From an uncultured Clostridia bacterium (lineage in GTDB: Bacteria; Bacillota; Clostridia; Lachnospirales; CAG-274), in assembly GCA_947630475.1 (NCBI GenBank), contig CANRHR010000002.1:1-64000 (forward strand): 64,000 nucleotides of DNA, read 5' to 3'. The notes beneath the pieces are model-generated. The model did not search any database. It was not told the DNA's origin and saw nothing but the letters and a program-made list of their open reading frames with translations. Below are positions 46,201 through 52,788 of this stretch, in pieces. Every line of letters begins with the position of its first letter. Positions within the stretch are counted from its first letter, which is position 1. The position numbers and the translations under genes were made by a program.

Positions 46201-47875
46201 GCTTAAGCTGTGGCTTCCGCCTCTTCCCGAAGAGCTGTTTCTTAAGGATATTGAAAAAAGGCCGGGAGGATTTAACGGCAGCGAATGGAAATCCTGCATG
46301 GATTGGCTTGATCCTGTAATTGGAATATATGACGAGCCGGAAAGACAAAATCAAGATGTGCTTGATATAAATTTTGGACAAAATGGACATTTTATTCTTT
46401 ACGGTGCGCCTGCTACAGGCAAAACAACATTTATACAAACCCTTATATGCGAACTTGCGCAAAGATACTCTCCGGATTATGTCAATATGTATATTATGGA
46501 TTTTGGAAGCAGAAGCCTTGGCTGCTGTAAATTTTTGCCGCATGTTGCCGATGTAATGTTTTCTGATGACAGTGATAAAATTAAAAAGCTTTTTTCAAGA
46601 ATAGATAATGAATTGGCTGTCAGAAAGAAAGCATTTGCAGAATATGGCGTCGGAAGTCTTCTTTCATATATGCAGGCAAGCAAAAAGGTTGTGCCGGCAA
46701 TAATGGTTATTCTTGATAACTATGCAGCTTTTATAGAGCTGTATATGGAATATGAAAACGAGATAATAAGGCTTTCAAGAGAAGGCGCAAATTATGGCGT
46801 TTTCCTTGTGTTTACAAGCTCTTCCGTAAACGGAATAAAGCGTAAAATATCAGAAAACTTTAAAATGATATATACTCTTCAGCTAAATGATAATTATGAT
46901 TATTCATCAGTTATTGGACGAACAGACGGAGTATTCCCCGAAAATGTAAAAGGCAGGGGTCTTGTTCGTATGGCAAGTGTGCTTGAGTTTCAAACTGCGC
47001 TGGCTATAGAGGCTGTTAATGAATCGGAAAGAGTTTCAAAACTAAAGGAACTCTTCAGCCAAATGGCAGAATGTTGGAAAGGTGATGTTCCTAAGCCGCT
47101 TCCGGTTATTCCGGAGGATATGGATATAAATTCTTTAATTGTTAAGGATGAATTTAAAGAAGCAATTGATAAAGAATTTATTCCTCTTGGTTATGATACG
47201 GAAAGCATCGAGCTTATTAACATTGATACAAGTGAGGATTGTATATACAAAATTTGCGGAGATCCTAAAGCCGGCAAAACCAATATGCTCGCCTGCATTA
47301 TCAGAGAATTTAATAAAGGGGAAATATGGGTTATTGACAATGAAAAGGGAGGAATTAAAAATCTTTGCAGCAAAATAAAAATCGATGAATATGCTGTCAA
47401 CACCGAGAAGGATGAAATAGAAGATATTATGAAAAAGTTAACTGTTGAAACAGCAAACAGAAGCAATGCATATAAAGATTACAAATCAGGAGGAGGAGAT
47501 CTTTCAAGCTCTGAATTTATGCAGCGTTATTCAAAGATTATTTTTATAATCGATGATTTTGAAAAATTCTTTGTTTCCTTATCGGATAAGGGCGCTGCTT
47601 ATCTTGAGGTAATGTTAAAAAGATTTAGGGGAGCAAGAATTAATATTGTTTTTTCATGCACTCCTGTTGTTTATAACAGATATAAAAATGATTCTAAAGT
47701 TAATGCTCTTTTTGCGTCTTCTGTCGGAGTGATGTTCGGCAGCCCTGATAATTTCAATTTATTTGGAATTACAATTCCGTACAACGAAAAGAAAAATATG
47801 ACAACAGTTATAGGAAAGGGCTATTTTATAAAAGATGGCGGCTATACGGCAATGATGACACCTTTCGTCAGATAG
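43283..47875 (+). CDS. essC: Type VII secretion motor EssC (FtsK/SpoIIIE ATPase with FHA-like N-terminus)
   Basis: The 1530-residue protein is the membrane motor that recognises WXG100 substrates. The N-terminal ~230 residues contain FHA-like folds (FKDSALEVGKNGTIVL and HNRKLINDKKRIRFGD). Two membrane segments lie at about 256-305. Three FtsK/SpoIIIE ATPase domains follow. The first has Walker A GTTGSGKSE (~700) and acidic B motif VIVSDEFAEL (~807). The second has GAPATGKTT (~1039) and VILDNYAAF (~1142). The third has GDPKAGKTN (~1326) and FIIDDFEKF (~1420). All three P-loops keep GK[ST]. The length matches EssC. AAGGAG precedes the ATG. It heads the T7SS gene set. Confidence 0.95.
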   Translation: MIIQLFFKDIMKEYFFQNIMDGRYTVNLYSHESNLGDDIEIIIDINNGIWKINEKNVSVYDENGKLSSDYELKADKITMIKSKLSDEKIGILPYENNEGTVIFKKYIFKDSALEVGKNGTIVLDLNNNINRYFTLLVEGNKMYAVPHINRIYHNRKLINDKKRIRFGDILSYKRFKLIYMGNIIAVNNPEGCVKCSMPEFKYKENIITSVGEIENNKNDEEEFIRSPRITHKIIAETIEIDPPTAKKETKERPLIYTVGPSLTMSMAMVVSVIFMIRSSSSGRSVVPSMCMALSMLMGAVLWPILSKKYNKKQMIEDEKKRNEKYKDYIDNIDSELAKKAEYNREVYNELYPSLESIVRYASKQSNELWNHSPYEEGFLDVRIGKGSRRFTVDIKIQKERFSLEDDPLRKYASVIQNKYMYLSNVPISVNLKEIDILGVVGARNKQLDLIRLMIIRLAITHGYDEVKFALIFNSKESDYWDFAKWLPHSWSKGKKERLLAYDKDGAYFVLNKLKEIYDERQSSASEKESEVIIPHYVIFITDYELVGADAAIRDFMENSAGFGMTFVLAYNAIGRLPGVCKNIIQLSDEECTIYDKNDESGKMMSFVPDISEGINTDKLAETLSSVKISEVSEETLIPESLSFLGLYKAKNIDDLVIAKRWKESQPFKSLEAPIGMGGGDEIFSLNIHERFHGPHGLIAGTTGSGKSEFIQSLILSIAINYHPYDVAFMLIDYKGGGMANAFKKLPHVVGTITNLAGNQIKRSLISLQSELKRRQAIFSEYMVNHIDQYQIKYKKGLAAEPLPHLVIVSDEFAELKSQEPEFMSELISTARIGRSLGVHLILATQKPSGVVNDQIWTNTRFRICLKVADRMDSKEMLRREEAAFITLPGRCYVQIGNDEIFKLIQSGYSGEKYFKNESNSVESNSMSVSCVNLQGTELYKTSQKKSQDETDETQLSAIVDYVSQYAKELKINPLKLWLPPLPEELFLKDIEKRPGGFNGSEWKSCMDWLDPVIGIYDEPERQNQDVLDINFGQNGHFILYGAPATGKTTFIQTLICELAQRYSPDYVNMYIMDFGSRSLGCCKFLPHVADVMFSDDSDKIKKLFSRIDNELAVRKKAFAEYGVGSLLSYMQASKKVVPAIMVILDNYAAFIELYMEYENEIIRLSREGANYGVFLVFTSSSVNGIKRKISENFKMIYTLQLNDNYDYSSVIGRTDGVFPENVKGRGLVRMASVLEFQTALAIEAVNESERVSKLKELFSQMAECWKGDVPKPLPVIPEDMDINSLIVKDEFKEAIDKEFIPLGYDTESIELINIDTSEDCIYKICGDPKAGKTNMLACIIREFNKGEIWVIDNEKGGIKNLCSKIKIDEYAVNTEKDEIEDIMKKLTVETANRSNAYKDYKSGGGDLSSSEFMQRYSKIIFIIDDFEKFFVSLSDKGAAYLEVMLKRFRGARINIVFSCTPVVYNRYKNDSKVNALFASSVGVMFGSPDNFNLFGITIPYNEKKNMTTVIGKGYFIKDGGYTAMMTPFVR

Positions 47876-47884
47876 GAGGCAAAA

Positions 47885-48613
47885 ATGTTGCGGATTGTTA
47901 TCTGTGATGACATTAGGGCAAATATTTCCGCCCTTAGCAGGTGTATAAGAGATATTGTCAGCAATATGCCCATCAGGAATGAAATTGAAATTTTTTCGGC
48001 AACTCCTGATTCGCTTATAAATTATAAAATTAAGGATAGTTATACACATATATTTATACTTGATGTTATATATAAAGGTATCAGCGGCATTGATGTTGCT
48101 AAAAAAATACGAGAACAGTATAAAGAGTCATTTATTGTATTTGTAACAAAACATATCGAATTAATGCATATGGTTATAAATCAAAATATTATGCCAAGCG
48201 GGTTTATCGGAAAGCCAATTAATGAAAATGATATGAGAAAAGCTCTTTATAATATTTTTGAATATTGTAAAGAAAACATCAGAGCAAATGTGCAGACGCT
48301 TACTATAAGCACAAACTCTGCTGTTTATAAAATTCCTTATGATGAAATTATTTACATTGAATCTATAAATAAAAAAATTTTTATATACTCTGATACTCAA
48401 AGAATAAGCTGTTATAACAGCTTATATATACTTGAAGAAGAGCTTGGAGAGGAATTTATCAGATGTCATAAAAGTTTTATCATTAACAAAAACAAAATAA
48501 AAAATGTTTATTTTGATGAAATGGTTATAGAGATGCTCAATGGAAGTAAAATTTCGATGTCGAGAACTTATAAAAGCAATGTAAAAAAAATGTACAGAAT
48601 AGGTGATATATAA
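47885..48613 (+). CDS. LytTR-family response regulator (AgrA-like)
   Basis: The 242-residue protein has a receiver domain (CDD near the start, phosphoacceptor D60 in FILDVIYKG, FVTKH and IGKPI) followed by a LytTR DNA-binding domain (PYDEIIYIESINKKIFIYS and FIRCHKSFIINKNKI). It regulates promoters in response to a sensor kinase in its relatives. No histidine kinase gene is adjacent, so its partner is elsewhere. It follows essC by nine bases and overlaps the next gene by one, so its product probably acts on this locus. Confidence 0.88.
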   Translation: MLRIVICDDIRANISALSRCIRDIVSNMPIRNEIEIFSATPDSLINYKIKDSYTHIFILDVIYKGISGIDVAKKIREQYKESFIVFVTKHIELMHMVINQNIMPSGFIGKPINENDMRKALYNIFEYCKENIRANVQTLTISTNSAVYKIPYDEIIYIESINKKIFIYSDTQRISCYNSLYILEEELGEEFIRCHKSFIINKNKIKNVYFDEMVIEMLNGSKISMSRTYKSNVKKMYRIGDI

Positions 48614-49434
48614 TGTATGGGAATGTTGGTTACATATTCAATAAATATGAAATTGCATATATTTCCGAAATGATGGGCGCAAGCAGCATAATTAATATTG
48701 GCATTAAATTTAACGAACCGCCCGAGGTTATTTCAGCAAAGGCTAAGGAGAGCCTGATCAGAAAAAATTATGTTTTTAGAAACTTTAGCGGTGAGCTTGT
48801 GCTTAATAAGGAATTTGTAAATTTTTTCAAGCCTTTTGTATCGCCGGAGGGCATGATTGCCTGCCGAAAATTTATAGGCGGCACAGAAATTAATTTTATG
48901 TTTTTTACAAAAAATAAAGAATGGCTTTGTGTGGAAAATTATATTCTTATCGATGACAGTTATATTCTTACTTACAGCAATGAATACGCTTTAATAATAG
49001 ATTCGTTTAACGAAATATTAACAAGTAATTTTCAAAAAGATACCATTGGCATAAAGCTTGAAATGGATATGGCACAATACAATGTAATAAAAGACATGGC
49101 TAGAAAAAATGACAAAGATGGGTTTATTTCTGTTATTGGCATGATTGATGCAGATTTGGATGAAGAGATTATATCCGAACTTGAAAAAATATGCCTTGAT
49201 AATGCAGATGTGCTTTCAATAGTATTTTGCGGCGATTATAAAAATAACCCTATTGATATGAAGTGCCTTATTTATTACCCAACCAATAAATATGTTTGGA
49301 AAATCGACGTTAAAAGCAAAGATGCAATTGTAATTTCCGATGTATCGGAAAAGGATATAAAAAAGGATATCTTATCTATGCTAAATAAAGAGTTTGAAAT
49401 TCCTGAAAAAAAATGGAATGAAATGCTTCGCTAA
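48613..49434 (+). CDS. Unknown protein in T7SS locus, possibly EspG-like chaperone
   Basis: The 273-residue protein is cytosolic with no signal or membrane segment. The first ~60 residues look like a helix-rich N-terminus ending SLIRKNYVFRNFSGELVLNK, a layout like a winged helix with a small hydrophobic start. A beta-rich middle follows (FMFFTKNKEWLCVENYILID) and then a C-terminal alpha/beta part. The order of elements recalls ESX EspG chaperones that bind substrate pairs. This is an impression from layout, not a proven match; no firm family is recognised. It shares a base with the response-regulator stop. Confidence 0.5.
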   Translation: MYGNVGYIFNKYEIAYISEMMGASSIINIGIKFNEPPEVISAKAKESLIRKNYVFRNFSGELVLNKEFVNFFKPFVSPEGMIACRKFIGGTEINFMFFTKNKEWLCVENYILIDDSYILTYSNEYALIIDSFNEILTSNFQKDTIGIKLEMDMAQYNVIKDMARKNDKDGFISVIGMIDADLDEEIISELEKICLDNADVLSIVFCGDYKNNPIDMKCLIYYPTNKYVWKIDVKSKDAIVISDVSEKDIKKDILSMLNKEFEIPEKKWNEMLR

Positions 49435-49435
49435 T

Positions 49436-49461
49436 GCGTCTTGTCATAATATAAAGACGTT
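49436..49461 (+). terminator. Weak hairpin after the 48613 gene
   Basis: GCGTCTT pairs with AAGACGT around GTCATAATATA, with TTTCAT downstream. It may only attenuate read-through. The remainder of the gap to 49650 is AT-rich with no clear promoter. Confidence 0.35.
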
Positions 49462-49650
49462 TCATCAGGTTTTGTTGGATATTCATTTAATATTTTGTAA
49501 AATAATTTCAGAAACAAAAAATAAAAAATAAAAATCAGAGATGTTTGATAATGCTTATATATTCAGTTTGAAATTGCATTAACTTAAGCATAATGAAAAT
49601 TTACATTGTTTTTGATTTTTTTAAATGAATATGAAAAAGAAGGTGAAAAG

Positions 49651-50559
49651 ATGGAAATTTATGTAGAGCTTAGTGCTCTTGACAGGGCTTATGCAGAATC
49701 TCAAAAATTAGCAGATAAGTTAGATCATATACAAGATTTATTTAAAAGCACTTCAAATTCGCTTGAATGGGATGTAAAAGCAAAGGCAAACATTAAAAAA
49801 TATATCGATATATTAAATAATGAAATTTCAAATGCTCAAAGAGCTGCAAGGCTTCATTCGGTTTTCATTAATGATGCAAGAGAAAAGTATTTTGAAGCTG
49901 AAAGGTACAGTGAGGTTGAAGCTGAAAAACTTAAAAATGATTTGCTCGGAGGAAATAAAGGCGGCGGAGTCGGACCTATTCCGGGGCCTACTCCGGGCGG
50001 CGGTGTTGGGCCACTTCCGGATGTGCCGGATCCGGGCGTTGGTCCGCTTCCCGGGGTAACGGATCCGGGAGAAGTTGGACCACTTCCTGGAGTGCATGAT
50101 CCGGATGCAGTTGGTCCGCTTCCGGGGGTTGGACATCATCCGGGCGGACATTTCCCCGGGGTATTTGGCTCATTAAAAAGTATAAACTCAATAAGCAGTT
50201 ACATAGGAAGTAAAATGGCAAAATCAGTTATTTCAGATATTAAAGATATGATGCTTCAATACAAAAATGTGCCAAATTTAAAATATCTTTCATGCGGTTT
50301 ATCATTTGCTAAAAGCGGAATAAGCTTTGGAAATTACGGCTACACAAATGCGGTAAGCAGTATAGTATCAAAGAGCTACAGAAAGATGATTGAGATTATT
50401 GATGCTTCAATTCCGGGGTTGATGAGAAGCGTTCTTGGATATTATCCAAATTGGAATGTTGCTACTGTTTCTTATGCCGGAAGTCTGCTTCAGTCTAAAA
50501 GTTCCTATTCAAGCAGTTGGACACTTAAATTTTCTATGAATTTTTCTATCAATTTTTAA
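49651..50559 (+). CDS. Putative T7SS substrate: WXG100-like N-terminus, Pro/Gly repeats, unknown C-terminus
   Basis: The 302-residue protein starts MEIYVELSALDRAYAESQKL, a ~100-residue helical region with one Trp (W40, SLEWDVKA) and a late Y-x3-E motif (YSEVE), features of T7SS export domains. About 60 residues of imperfect 12-residue VGPLPGV-DPG repeats (~102-165) follow, then ~140 residues of unknown domain with Gly/Ser and aromatic residues. ATG at 49651 follows AAGAAGGTG. It shares its opening with the 52789 protein. No signal peptide is seen. DUF4176 gene 50618 follows directly. Export is inferred. Confidence 0.6.
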   Translation: MEIYVELSALDRAYAESQKLADKLDHIQDLFKSTSNSLEWDVKAKANIKKYIDILNNEISNAQRAARLHSVFINDAREKYFEAERYSEVEAEKLKNDLLGGNKGGGVGPIPGPTPGGGVGPLPDVPDPGVGPLPGVTDPGEVGPLPGVHDPDAVGPLPGVGHHPGGHFPGVFGSLKSINSISSYIGSKMAKSVISDIKDMMLQYKNVPNLKYLSCGLSFAKSGISFGNYGYTNAVSSIVSKSYRKMIEIIDASIPGLMRSVLGYYPNWNVATVSYAGSLLQSKSSYSSSWTLKFSMNFSINF

Positions 50560-50617
50560 AAGAAAAATAAAATAAACTGCAGTTAAAAGAAAATTTTAAT
50601 TGAGAAAGGATACTGGT

Positions 50618-50902
50618 ATGAATATTAATGATGCTTTACCTATTGGAACTGTTATTAAATTAAAAAAAGCTGAAAAACGTGTTGTAATTATGGGGATTTA
50701 TCAGCAGGTTGAAGAGGGAAATAATATAGAAGCTTATGATTATATGGGTGTTCCTTATCCGGAGGGTTTTATCGGCGCAGAAAGCACGGTTCTTTTTCAA
50801 CAGGATGATATAGAAACGGTTTTCAGTTTAGGTTTTTCTGATATTGAAAGGCAAGCTTTTGTAGCTGATTTAAGCAGCAAGGAAGAGGAAAATAAACAAT
50901 AA
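50618..50902 (+). CDS. DUF4176 protein, first copy
   Basis: The 94-residue protein begins NINDALPIGTVIKLKKAEKR and shows the DUF4176 pattern, with a conserved YPEGFIGAE and FNxxDI-type acidic end (QQDDIETVFSLGF). Such proteins occur in T7SS loci, where they have been linked to targeting of LXG cargo. ATG at 50618 follows GAGAAAGGAT. It lies 58 bases after the putative substrate and is paired with it; the second DUF4176 protein (55225) likewise follows the other substrate. Confidence 0.8.
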   Translation: MNINDALPIGTVIKLKKAEKRVVIMGIYQQVEEGNNIEAYDYMGVPYPEGFIGAESTVLFQQDDIETVFSLGFSDIERQAFVADLSSKEEENKQ

Positions 50903-51018
50903 TAAAATTTATATAACCTTTTCTAAAAATTTTTAAAAAATGAACGTCTCAATCCTGTTTATTTTGGATTATTGGCAAATATGCTTATAAGTATATGTAT
51001 TAATGGGAGAGGAAGCAA

Positions 51019-51267
51019 ATGGATAAAATTTGCATTGATGTTTTTATACCGGGAATAAACAAAAGTTATGACATAATGATTGCGCCGGAGATGAATATTA
51101 AAACAGCGGCAGATTATATTTTTAAAACTATCAGCGAATATGAAATGCTTTCAATCAAAGACGGCTCATGTGTACTTTGCAGCAGGAGCAACAAAAAAAT
51201 ACTTGACGGTTCTCTTACTTTGGCGCAATGCGAAATAAAAGACGGTGCAAAATTGATTTTGGTTTAA
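51019..51267 (+). CDS. YukD/EsaB-like ubiquitin-fold protein
   Basis: The 82-residue protein has a beta-grasp pattern: an initial strand KICIDVFIPG, a helix around KTAADYIFKTISEY, and a final GAKLILV, with the central CEIKDGAKL turn. It matches YukD/EsaB, a small regulatory or structural component of T7SS. The 3' end is followed within 15 bases by the next WXG100 gene. Confidence 0.75.
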   Translation: MDKICIDVFIPGINKSYDIMIAPEMNIKTAADYIFKTISEYEMLSIKDGSCVLCSRSNKKILDGSLTLAQCEIKDGAKLILV

Positions 51268-51281
51268 GGGGAGGTGAGTTT

Positions 51282-51587
51282 GTGTCAGATATTAGGATTG
51301 ATTATCAGCTTACAATCAATAAAGCAAAAAAAATTAAAGAGCTTTCTGAAGATGTCGGAAGAATTTCGGATAGAATCAGGGGTGTAAGGGAAGATACTGA
51401 AAGCTGTTGGATTGGTGAAGCCGCCTCAGCTTACAGAAGTAAGAGCGAAGAGTTGGAAATATATATTCGCAAAATTGAAGACAAAATGTATCACCTTTCA
51501 GAGACTATTATAAGAATTGCAAATATTATTAAAGAAGCAGACGATGCAAGCGGAAGAGATGCTTCAAGCTTATCTACAGGAATATAA
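51282..51587 (+). CDS. WXG100-family protein, first
   Basis: The 101-residue protein has the hallmark WIG (W-x-G) in the hairpin turn, CWIGEAASAYRSKSEELE, between two long helices. GTG at 51282 follows GGGGAGGTGA. It ends with SSLSTGI, nearly the same as the second WXG100 protein. The pair could form a dimer that EssC exports. It has no signal peptide, as expected. Confidence 0.85.
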   Translation: MSDIRIDYQLTINKAKKIKELSEDVGRISDRIRGVREDTESCWIGEAASAYRSKSEELEIYIRKIEDKMYHLSETIIRIANIIKEADDASGRDASSLSTGI

Positions 51588-51589
51588 TA

Positions 51590-51611
51590 CAGCAGCGCTC
51601 AGCGCTTGCTG
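51590..51611 (+). other. Short GC-rich hairpin after the first WXG100 gene
   Basis: CAGCAGCGC-TC-AGCGCTTGCTG (one bulge) begins three bases after the stop, without a T-run, so it is more likely an mRNA end-stabiliser or processing site than a terminator. The gap 51588-51845 has no other feature. Confidence 0.4.
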
Positions 51612-51845
51612 CATGCAGATAAAGCAAATTATATACATAAATTTACACATAAAACGTAAGGCTTATTTATTTGGTTAAATTGAATTAATGAGCAAAATTG
51701 CTCTTAATTAATAAATAATGAAAATCTGATTTATTGTGATAATAAATAATAATTTAAAATCAATATAGCTAAAATTATTTTTTGATATCTAATTAATCAG
51801 AAGTTCAATAAAAATAACATTATATATTTAAGGAGGAAATTTATT

Positions 51846-52157
51846 ATGGCTAATGCAATTAAAGTAACACCTGATACACTTAGAAGTGTAGGAGATCAAA
51901 TTGATCACATTAATGACCAGTACAAAAATTGTTATAACAATATTTACAATGAAGTAAGCGAGCTTACAGGCAATAACTGGGGCGGTGATGCTCAGAGAGC
52001 ATATAATGACAGAATTGATGGTTTTAGGAATGATTTCCAAAATCTTTACAATCTTCTTAATAATTATTGCACATACCTTAGAAATACTGCAGCTAAATAT
52101 GACCAAATTGAGGGCGAAATTACTCAGGCAACAAGCTCACTTAATACAGGTATTTAA
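51846..52157 (+). CDS. WXG100-family protein, second
   Basis: The 103-residue protein has WGG in NNWGGDAQRAYNDRIDGF and the late Y-x3-E motif YDQIE near residue 85, the T7SS export signal of this family. It ends SSLNTGI. AAGGAGG precedes the ATG and the predicted abundance is high. It is the most canonical WXG100 protein here. Confidence 0.93.
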   Translation: MANAIKVTPDTLRSVGDQIDHINDQYKNCYNNIYNEVSELTGNNWGGDAQRAYNDRIDGFRNDFQNLYNLLNNYCTYLRNTAAKYDQIEGEITQATSSLNTGI

Positions 52158-52214
52158 TAATTTTTTGATGAAAAGCGATTTTATTATTTTTTATAATTTA
52201 GGGAGGAAAATAAT

Positions 52215-52526
52215 ATGGCAGAATTTACAGTTAGTTCACAAATGTTAAGAGATAAGGCAGCAGGAATCAGGGGTAAAAATTCAGAATTTACAGGCTTAAC
52301 CGATGAAATTACTCAATTAATCAATTCACTTTCTTCATCATGGGAAGGCGATGCTTATACAAACTTTGTAAGCAAATTTGAGGGATTAAAGCCAAGCTTT
52401 ACAGCTTATTCACAGGTTATAGAAGAATATGCGGCTTTCCTTGAAAATGCGGCAACAAGCTATGAGCAGGCTGAATCTCAGGCACAAAATGAAGCGGCAG
52501 AGCTTGAAAATACACTTTTTAAATAA
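52215..52526 (+). CDS. WXG100-family protein, third
   Basis: The 103-residue protein has WEG in SSSWEGDAYTNFVSKFEG and the C-terminal YEQAE (Y-x3-E) signal. GGGAGG precedes the ATG. It follows the second WXG100 gene by 57 bases and likely shares its promoter. Its C-terminus (ENTLFK) lacks the SSLxTGI end of the first two, so it may pair differently. Confidence 0.93.
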   Translation: MAEFTVSSQMLRDKAAGIRGKNSEFTGLTDEITQLINSLSSSWEGDAYTNFVSKFEGLKPSFTAYSQVIEEYAAFLENAATSYEQAESQAQNEAAELENTLFK

Positions 52527-52555
52527 TAAATGTATAACATATAATCTTTAGTTAT

Positions 52556-52670
52556 TTAAGGAAAACATTGTTTATAAAATTTCGGTAAGGAAATATTTAT
52601 ATTCTGCAATGTTTTCCTTAATATAGCTTATAAAAGTTAAAAAAATTTTTTTGATTTTTATAAGCTATAT
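52556..52670. repeat. Two adjacent long perfect hairpins after the third WXG100 gene
   Basis: Hairpin 1 pairs TTAAGGAAAACATTG (52556-52570) with CAATGTTTTCCTTAA (52607-52621) over a 36-base loop. Hairpin 2 pairs ATATAGCTTATAAAA (52621-52635) with TTTTATAAGCTATAT (52656-52670), and further A/T pairing extends the stem to about 25 bases per arm. They share one base at 52621. They could end or protect the WXG100 transcript. Confidence 0.7.
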
Positions 52671-52675
52671 TAATT

Positions 52676-52735
52676 CAGATTGTCAATAAAGCTTGTTTTG
52701 CAGCAAAATTTCAAAATGTAAAAAAGCGCCGTGAG
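52676..52735. repeat. Partial MITE-like end
   Basis: CAGATTGTCAATAAAGC at 52676 resembles the left end of the MITE-like family. The remaining sequence to about 52735 matches only loosely, and no right end is found. It is directly adjacent to the two hairpins. Confidence 0.35.
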
Positions 52736-52788
52736 TATTGAATATTTGGATTCAGGCTTTAAAGACTATACGATACGAGGTGATAATA

